From Clostridiales bacterium (lineage in GTDB: Bacteria > Bacillota > Clostridia > Oscillospirales > QAMX01), in the NCBI GenBank assembly GCA_012514045.1, contig JAAZBA010000390.1:1-11869 (forward strand): DNA of 11,869 nucleotides. The letters are read 5' to 3'. Shown here piece by piece: positions 6,542 through 11,869 of the stretch; positions within the stretch are counted from its first letter, which is position 1; each line of letters opens with the position of its first letter. A program made the translations under genes and the position numbers. The notes under the pieces are model-generated. The model saw only the letters and a program-made list of their open reading frames with translations, had not been told where the DNA came from and did no database searches.

Positions 6542-7495
6542 ATGGGAAAGAAAAATGAAATGGCGGTTTCAGTGGGGAACAGTCAAATGAGTTTTTGGCG
6601 CAGGCTTTACGAGCAGAGATATATGATGCTACTTGTGCTGCCGGGTGTAGTGTTGCTCATTGTGTTCTATTATTTTCCACTCTATGGTATCCTCCTTGCT
6701 TTCAAGGACTATAATCCGGGACTCGGTATCTCAGGAAGCCCATGGGCGGGACTTAAGTATTTCAGAGAGATACTGACAGACGTTCAGTTCTTCAAATCTT
6801 TGAGAAATACTTTCATATTCAGTTTTCTCAATCTCGCTGTGGGATTCCCTGTACCTATCATTTTTGCTCTTATGATAAACGAGCTGTTCCAAGCAAAGCT
6901 CTTTAAGCGTGTTGTACAGACAATATCCTATCTGCCTCACTTCCTATCCTGGGCTTTTGTTGCGAGCTTTTTAAATACATTCCTGTCCGACAGAGGCACC
7001 CTCAATCCGCTGCTTATAAACTTTGGTATCATCGATGAGCCATATGGCTTCCTCGGAAATATCACCTCGTTTGTTTTTGTTATTGTCATATCCACAATAT
7101 GGAAATCCTTCGGTTATTCCTCTATCATCTACCTTGCGGCTATGACTTCCATACCTCAGGAGATGTACGAAGCTGCACTTATAGACGGCGCTACAAGGAT
7201 GCAGAAGATACGGTATATAACTCTCCCGTCAATAAGGTCCACGGTTGTAGTGCTCCTTATTCTACAGATAAGCGGCATGATACACTCCAACTTTGAGCAA
7301 TTCTATCTGCTGCAAAACCCCCTTGTATCAGAAATAGGCAAGGTGCTTGACGTATATACATACGAAGTCGGTATGCAGAAGGCTAGATTCTCTTACGCAA
7401 CTGCGGTAGGTCTGTTTAAATCAGTAGTCTCATTTGCGCTTCTTGTTATTGCAAACACCGTCTCCCGGAGGATAACCGGAGAGGGTATATATTGA
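6542..7495 (+). CDS. ABC sugar-importer permease, LplB type
   Basis: This 317-residue integral membrane protein belongs to the binding-protein-dependent permease family (PF00528) of carbohydrate importers. Its six or so hydrophobic segments lie at about residues 28-50, 92-115, 130-148, 173-200, 234-254 and 285-305. The cytoplasmic EAA loop that docks the ATPase reads YEAALIDGATRMQKIRYITLP, with Glu210 and Gly216 conserved. The opening segment, rich in aromatic residues, and the KDYNP motif are typical of the LplB subgroup, which transports oligosaccharides and complex saccharides. The ATG at 6542 follows GAAAGG by about 15 nt, a rather long gap; an in-frame ATG six codons in is an alternative start. 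The gene leads a permease-permease-lipoprotein operon. No ATPase gene is present. Confidence 0.92.
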   Translation: MGKKNEMAVSVGNSQMSFWRRLYEQRYMMLLVLPGVVLLIVFYYFPLYGILLAFKDYNPGLGISGSPWAGLKYFREILTDVQFFKSLRNTFIFSFLNLAVGFPVPIIFALMINELFQAKLFKRVVQTISYLPHFLSWAFVASFLNTFLSDRGTLNPLLINFGIIDEPYGFLGNITSFVFVIVISTIWKSFGYSSIIYLAAMTSIPQEMYEAALIDGATRMQKIRYITLPSIRSTVVVLLILQISGMIHSNFEQFYLLQNPLVSEIGKVLDVYTYEVGMQKARFSYATAVGLFKSVVSFALLVIANTVSRRITGEGIY

Positions 7496-7511
7496 TGGGG
7501 GAGGGACAATA

Positions 7512-8417
7512 ATGGCTCGGAAAATAAAAAAGCTCAATCGTTATACCCCATTTGACGTGTTTAACATCGCTCTTCTGGCGATAATCGCATTTATGGCTTT
7601 CTATCCCTTCTGGAACGTGCTTATGATATCTTTAAACGATCCGACAGATACCCTTCAGGGCGGTATAACACTGTGGTTCCGCAAATTTACTTTGGCAAAC
7701 TACAACCATATCTTCAACCAAAGCGCGTTTGTAAGGGCATTCTTCATGTCTGTGGCGAGGACTTTAATTGGTGCGTCCACCAGCGTGATTTTCACTGCCG
7801 CTTTCTCCTATGGTCTGTCAAAGAAGTGGCTGATCGGACAAAAGTTATTCATGACGCTGCTTGTAATTACGATGTATGTGTCCGGAGGTCTTATTCCTAC
7901 ATTCCTCAATATAAAGAATCTGGGACTTTATCAGAATTTCCTCGTATATATCCTTCCCGCGCTTTTAAATTCCTACAACGTTATCATCATGGTAACTTAC
8001 TTCCGCGGACTGCCTGCTGAGCTGGAGGAATCGGTGCGTATTGACGGAGGAAACGACCTTGTCATCTTCTTCCGAATAGTTCTCCCCGTATCCATGCCGG
8101 TTGTAGCGACAATTGCCCTCTTTAATGCGGTAGGTCAATGGAACTCCTGGTTTGACACCATGTTATACGGCGGCAGAAAGCTGATGACAATGCAGATGTT
8201 CCTGGTTGAGCTTATTCAGGACGCCGACCAGGTGAGAAAGCTTATGTCCAGCGGCTCAAGCATCGCGGCTTCTCTGGCGAAGCTGGGATATAAGCCCAAC
8301 GTTGAATCCATTAAGGCTACAGCCATGATGATTACCGCTATTCCCATTATTATGGTCTATCCCTTCTTGCAGAAATATTTTGTAAAAGGTATTATGGTAG
8401 GCTCTCTCAAAGGCTAA
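7512..8417 (+). CDS. ABC sugar-importer permease, LplC/YcjP type
   Basis: This 301-residue partner permease has a hydrophobic first segment (about residues 14-37), further membrane segments at about 75-98, 113-132, 140-160, 190-210 and 270-290, and the EAA loop ELEESVRIDGGNDLVIFFRI, with Glu and Gly at the conserved positions. Together with the preceding LplB-type protein it would form the heterodimeric transmembrane channel. The ATG at 7512 lies 16 nt after the previous stop and has GGGGAGGG about 7 nt upstream. The C-terminus, ending in KYFVKGIMVGSLKG, is the family signature of this second permease. The pair implies an ATP-driven importer for a carbohydrate substrate; its specificity depends on the lipoprotein that follows. 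Confidence 0.92.
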   Translation: MARKIKKLNRYTPFDVFNIALLAIIAFMAFYPFWNVLMISLNDPTDTLQGGITLWFRKFTLANYNHIFNQSAFVRAFFMSVARTLIGASTSVIFTAAFSYGLSKKWLIGQKLFMTLLVITMYVSGGLIPTFLNIKNLGLYQNFLVYILPALLNSYNVIIMVTYFRGLPAELEESVRIDGGNDLVIFFRIVLPVSMPVVATIALFNAVGQWNSWFDTMLYGGRKLMTMQMFLVELIQDADQVRKLMSSGSSIAASLAKLGYKPNVESIKATAMMITAIPIIMVYPFLQKYFVKGIMVGSLKG

Positions 8418-8440
8418 TCAATCCTTTAGTTAGGTTGATT
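8416..8440 (+). other. Small hairpin between permease and binding-protein genes
   Basis: AATCAA-T-CC (8416-8424) can pair with GG-TTGATT (8433-8440), with one bulged base, immediately after the permease stop. It is followed by A-rich rather than T-rich DNA, so it is unlikely to terminate transcription. It could protect upstream or downstream mRNA ends and help set different expression levels within the operon. Confidence 0.35.
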
Positions 8441-8459
8441 ATAAAAAAACAAATAACAG

Positions 8460-8467
8460 AAAGGAAG
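8460..8467 (+). promoter_or_regulatory. Ribosome binding site fixing the lipoprotein start at 8474
   Basis: AAAGGAAG precedes the ATG at 8474 by 6-8 nt. An in-frame TTG at 8435 would extend the protein by 13 residues but lies inside the small hairpin, has no such site, and would place a charged stretch before the signal peptide. Confidence 0.75.
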
Positions 8468-8473
8468 AACCAC

Positions 8474-10231
8474 ATGAAAAAAGCACTGGCAATTCTCCTC
8501 GCGGTACTAATGCTTCTTGCCATGTTCGCAGGTTGCTCGTCCGACAAAAAGGCAGAAACAAAGACTGAGACCAAGACAGAAGAGAAGAAAGAAGAAAAAA
8601 AAGAAGAAACCGTTGAATACGATTGGGAGTATCAGATGGATACGTCCCCCTTCGAGTTTGATGTCTGGTGGCCGAGCGTATGGAGCTGGGCAAAAGCCGG
8701 ACTCGACAGCGGTTGGGACGATTCCCCCGTATACCAGTACATAACCGAGAAGACAGGCGGCAAGATGAATGTTGAAATCCCTCTGGGCGATGAGGGTGAG
8801 CTTGCGGGTACCATGATAGCAGCCGGCACATATCCCGATGTCTGCGTATTCGGTTCCTTCACCAGCCCCTACATTGTACAGATGAAGGACGCTAACCTTA
8901 TCTACTCCTGGACAGAGCTCATAAATGAGCATGCTCCCAAGATGCAGACGCTCATCCCCGATTCCATGATGGCCAGCCATGCAGACGAGAACGGCGAGCT
9001 TTGGTACTACCCGGGCTTCGCTTACCATGAGACATGGGCTGAAGAGGCTGAGGCAATGGGAGCTCATCCCGCCGGCGGCGCTCACGGTACCAATGTTATC
9101 TTCTGCCGTAAGGACACCCTTGAGGCATTTGGTAAAGATGACATTTCCGACATCGACACCTTTACAGAGTACCTCTACTTCTGTAGGGACAATTACCCAG
9201 ATGTAGACCCCGTAAGACTGTTTGCATCCAATCCGAGAAATGGTGGAGAGGCTATCTTCACACACCTCAAAGCCACCTTCGGCTGCCACCTGTCTGATAC
9301 ATATCCCCAGGCTGACGGCTCCATCAAGTACTACATGTATGACCCCGCTTACATCGATTACCTCTCCTGGCTCAACAAGCTTTATAAAGACGGCGTTATC
9401 TCTTCCAACCAGCTTACAGATGACCAGACAGCTCTTGATACAAAGACATATAGTGCTGGTTATGGAGCTATCAACTCCGCTACATACACCGCCTACAACA
9501 CCCTTGAAACAACTCTCAAGGAGAGTTTCGGTGCCGATACAGATAAGCTTTACGTAGCGGTAGGTCCGATCAACGGCAATAATGGTATCAAGTGGCAGAC
9601 ATATAAGCTCCGTTCCACAGGTGGTCAGTCCTCTGTTATAACAAAGAACTGTGATATCCCCGAGCGTGTAATAAGGTTCTTTGAGTTCATTTTCACGGAT
9701 GAAGGTCAGATGACAATCCAAGGCGGTATAGAGGGTGAGCACTGGACAAGAAACGCTGACGGCACAATCTCCCATGACGAAGCAAAGGCTTCCCTTGCCA
9801 ACTCCGACCTGGAAGGCTTTGTCACCAAGTACAAGCTCTGCGGCAACTGGAGCCCGTGGTGCAACACATCATACTGGGAAGGCCTTCTCGGCGCCTGCCT
9901 GACACCTCCCGGACGTGACTTGGACGAGAGCGAAAAAAGACTTCAGCCCTACACAATCGACCTGTGGGCTGACGGATTCTGCGAGATCACAGCCTGCATC
10001 GAAGGCGGCTCCGATCTTGACGTTATTAGGACAAAGGTCAACGAAGCCTGTATGAATGCTGCCATGAAGATGATCGCCAGCGCAAACGAAGCCGAATTCA
10101 ATAAAATTCTTGCAGACTGCATCACAGAGATCGAAGGTCTCGGCGTAGCCCAGATTGAAGAAGCCTACACAGCAGAGTACAAGTCCTGCTGCGAAAGCCT
10201 GGGTATCACACCCGGCGCAAGCGTAAAGTAA
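8474..10231 (+). CDS. ABC importer solute-binding lipoprotein (LplA-like)
   Basis: This is 585 residues from ATG 8474. The signal peptide MKKALAILLAVLMLLAMFAG ends at a lipobox-like FAGC, so Cys21 is the likely lipidated residue anchoring the protein to the outer face of the membrane. A Lys/Glu/Thr-rich linker (about residues 24-47) leads into a large extracellular solute-binding domain of the family 1 / LplA-LipO type, rich in Trp and Tyr as expected for sugar binding. Features seen include a DVCVFG segment (typical of the region after the first hinge), WTEL and several aromatic clusters (WSWAKAG, SYWEGLLG). It follows its two permease genes by 56 nt. It should capture an oligosaccharide or glycoside for import; the ligand is unknown. 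A long 12-bp hairpin follows the TAA stop. Confidence 0.92.
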   Translation: MKKALAILLAVLMLLAMFAGCSSDKKAETKTETKTEEKKEEKKEETVEYDWEYQMDTSPFEFDVWWPSVWSWAKAGLDSGWDDSPVYQYITEKTGGKMNVEIPLGDEGELAGTMIAAGTYPDVCVFGSFTSPYIVQMKDANLIYSWTELINEHAPKMQTLIPDSMMASHADENGELWYYPGFAYHETWAEEAEAMGAHPAGGAHGTNVIFCRKDTLEAFGKDDISDIDTFTEYLYFCRDNYPDVDPVRLFASNPRNGGEAIFTHLKATFGCHLSDTYPQADGSIKYYMYDPAYIDYLSWLNKLYKDGVISSNQLTDDQTALDTKTYSAGYGAINSATYTAYNTLETTLKESFGADTDKLYVAVGPINGNNGIKWQTYKLRSTGGQSSVITKNCDIPERVIRFFEFIFTDEGQMTIQGGIEGEHWTRNADGTISHDEAKASLANSDLEGFVTKYKLCGNWSPWCNTSYWEGLLGACLTPPGRDLDESEKRLQPYTIDLWADGFCEITACIEGGSDLDVIRTKVNEACMNAAMKMIASANEAEFNKILADCITEIEGLGVAQIEEAYTAEYKSCCESLGITPGASVK

Positions 10232-10247
10232 TAATAAACGGTGAATT

Positions 10248-10276
10248 AGAGAGCCGCGCCGCACGCGCGGCTCTCT
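10248..10276 (+). terminator. Strong GC-rich hairpin after the lipoprotein gene, without a T-tract
   Basis: AGAGAGCCGCGC (10248-10259) and GCGCGGCTCTCT (10265-10276) form a perfect 12-bp stem around CGCAC. The following bases, GCTTAAGTAC, lack a T run, so it is not a classical terminator. A partial terminator or an mRNA 3'-end stabiliser that keeps binding-protein mRNA abundant while allowing read-through into the glycosidase gene is likely. No clear promoter was found between it and 10322. Confidence 0.6.
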
Positions 10277-10321
10277 GCTTAAGTACCGCAATAATAATTT
10301 TGACACAAAGGGAGATTACAC

Positions 10322-11869
10322 ATGAAAAGAGTATCAATCCTGTGGCACAAAGGCGGCATGTCCGGCAAATTGGAGCTTACAAACGCAGGGAAGCTCAATA
10401 TAAGTGAGTTTGCTCTTAGAGAAAACGAACACCGGCTGGACATCGAAATCGATGGCGCAAAGCTTACAAATGGAGCGTTTGCGACGGTGCTTACTGTCAG
10501 AGCGAGGGAGAATCCTTTCAGTTTCTTTGTTCGTGACGTGAGAAGCGACTACCCCATATATATTCGTGAATACGAAGTGGCGGTTACTGATGCGGAAGAC
10601 TGCCGTACATATGAGGAGATTACAAAGGACATAGCCTCGAAATGTCTGCGCAGCAAGATAGACATGTTTGAGCAAGAGCCGGAAGAATCCTTTGAGACTG
10701 CCGCGGCTAAGTCCAGAAGCATGAGGGCGCCCACATGGTTAGGTATCAGCCGCGATATTCGTATGTTTGAGGTAGCAGCTCATCAGGTGGCAAATGATTC
10801 CGCTCTTTGGGATACGGTAACCCCCATGAATCACCACAGCAGAGTGAGATACGAGGAGATGGGAGATATACCCATTGAGTTCAACTATTTCGCCGGACGC
10901 GGTATCGGCTGCCGCTACGATCTGAAAAGAAGACTCGAAAAGGGCGTTCTTCCCATACTAAACGTGGTAAGTCTTGACGATGACATGCGTTACGAACACC
11001 AGATGTTCGTAACAAACGAAATCCGTCCCCTGAAAATTGAGAATGTCGAAGGTACCCATTATCTTATATCCGACAAATATGCCGTAGCTCCTACTAAGCG
11101 TACTCCGGAACAACAGGCGGAAACCGACAGAATCCATGACAGTGAGATGTACAGAGATGAGGAAACGGTGCTCTATCTAAAAGTCACCGCCATAAATACC
11201 GCAAAAGTACCCCGATACTGTTTTATGAGACTTCCTCAGATAAATGTACATGCCATGACAGAGCTGACTCGCAATCCCATGACCTTTGAAGAAGGCCTTA
11301 ACGCTTTCTCCTCAACCGGCAATGTGGTAATGACCTCCACTCTTAACAGCGAGCCTTTCGGGGAGATTGATTCTTCCATACTGCTTACGCCTGGGGAAAA
11401 AGCGACCTTTGTATTCAAGATTCCTCACCGTCCTATCCCAAAAGAGAGAGCGGAAGCGCTTATAAAAACCGATTATGATGCAAAACTTAAGGAATGTATC
11501 GCTTTCTGGGAAAAGAAGCTTGAGAGCATGGCAAAGATAAGTCTTCCCGAGAAGCGCATCGAAGAGATGATGAAGGCGGGCTACCTCCATCTTGATCTTG
11601 TCTGCTTCGGAAAGGAGCCGGATGATGCCGTAGCGCCTGTGGTGGGAGTATATACACCTATAGGCACCGAAAGCACCCCCATAATACAGTACTTTGAGGC
11701 TGTGGGCAACAATAAGCTTGCGCAGCGCTCTATAATGTACTTCATGAAGAAGCAGAGAGATGACGGCTTCATGCAGAATTTTCAGACCTATATGTCTGAA
11801 ACGGGACCTGCGCTATGGAACGCCGGGGAACACTACAAAATCACCCGAGACAAGGAATGGCTGGAAAGC
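10322..11869 (+). CDS. Probable (alpha/alpha)6-barrel glycoside hydrolase, 5' part (516 codons)
   Basis: The frame is open from ATG 10322 to the last base (516 codons, no stop), so the gene is cut by the window edge. AAAGGGAG (10307-10314) lies 7 nt before the start. The first 390 or so residues look beta-rich and resemble N-terminal beta-sandwich domains of six-hairpin glycosidases. From about residue 410 the pattern changes to helical hairpins: IEEMMKAGYLHLDLV, then VGVYTPIGTESTPIIQYFEA, an MKKQRDDGFMQNF helix-turn, and SETGPALWNAGEHY with Glu493. These resemble the catalytic barrel of rhamnosidase-like and related families, in which acidic residues act as general acid or base. No CAZy family can be named. 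There is no signal peptide, so it should be cytoplasmic and would act on imported oligosaccharides. It probably belongs to the transporter operon by read-through. Confidence 0.72.
   Translation, partial: MKRVSILWHKGGMSGKLELTNAGKLNISEFALRENEHRLDIEIDGAKLTNGAFATVLTVRARENPFSFFVRDVRSDYPIYIREYEVAVTDAEDCRTYEEITKDIASKCLRSKIDMFEQEPEESFETAAAKSRSMRAPTWLGISRDIRMFEVAAHQVANDSALWDTVTPMNHHSRVRYEEMGDIPIEFNYFAGRGIGCRYDLKRRLEKGVLPILNVVSLDDDMRYEHQMFVTNEIRPLKIENVEGTHYLISDKYAVAPTKRTPEQQAETDRIHDSEMYRDEETVLYLKVTAINTAKVPRYCFMRLPQINVHAMTELTRNPMTFEEGLNAFSSTGNVVMTSTLNSEPFGEIDSSILLTPGEKATFVFKIPHRPIPKERAEALIKTDYDAKLKECIAFWEKKLESMAKISLPEKRIEEMMKAGYLHLDLVCFGKEPDDAVAPVVGVYTPIGTESTPIIQYFEAVGNNKLAQRSIMYFMKKQRDDGFMQNFQTYMSETGPALWNAGEHYKITRDKEWLES

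Noticed and set aside
8507..9775. Long antisense open frame of 422 codons opposite the lipoprotein gene
   Set aside because: It is a shadow of the binding-protein gene's codon use. Its product is Cys- and Val-rich with no recognisable domain, and the sense frame has a signal peptide, ribosome binding site and clear family features.

Overview
The window looks like a chromosomal carbohydrate-utilisation region of a low-to-mid GC Clostridia-type Firmicute (Bacillota). This rests on AAGGAG-type ribosome binding sites 8-11 nt before starts, TTGACA/TATAAT-like promoters with 17-bp spacers, an LplB/LplC-type permease pair with a K/E-rich Gram-positive lipoprotein, and short or overlapping gene junctions. 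No rRNA, tRNA, CRISPR array, insertion sequence or phage gene was seen. The species cannot be named from the sequence.

Layout. (1) 1-818 (+): 3' part of a LarA-type (nickel-pincer) 2-hydroxyacid racemase/epimerase, closed by a bidirectional terminator at 825-849. (2) 3110-865 (-): a two-gene operon of a 430-residue phosphodiesterase/nucleotide-pyrophosphatase-like protein followed, with a 1-nt TAATG overlap, by an aldo/keto reductase broken by an in-frame TAA. (3) 3354-5106 (+): a divergently transcribed, tightly overlapping three-gene operon of an SGNH esterase-like protein, a small membrane protein with an HExxH motif, and a second, compact 260-residue phosphodiesterase-like protein. (4) 5232-6242 (+): a Gfo/Idh/MocA sugar oxidoreductase with its own promoter and a hairpin terminator. 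(5) 6542-10231 (+): two ABC sugar-importer permeases and their solute-binding lipoprotein behind a strong promoter. (6) 10322 to the window end (+): a probable (alpha/alpha)6-barrel glycosidase, open to the last base. It has no stop codon inside the window, so a search that requires a stop would miss it.

How the genes may work together (inference). The importer would bring in an oligosaccharide or glycoside. Its binding protein is the only exported protein recognised; the glycosidase, SGNH hydrolase, both phosphodiesterase-like enzymes, the oxidoreductase and the LarA homologue lack signal peptides and should act in the cytoplasm. A plausible theme is import of a decorated glycan (acylated, phosphodiester- or sulfo-substituted), removal of the decorations, cleavage, and redox or epimerisation of the released sugar or sugar acid. 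The importer has no ATPase gene here, so it presumably uses a shared MsmX-type ATPase encoded elsewhere. No transcriptional regulator is present, but four well-formed sigma-A-type promoters and several operator-like short palindromes are visible.

Most unusual points: the interrupted reductase, which also has Asn in place of the catalytic Asp; the pair of differently built alkaline-phosphatase-superfamily proteins facing away from each other across one promoter region; and the uncharacterised HExxH membrane protein translationally locked between two hydrolases.
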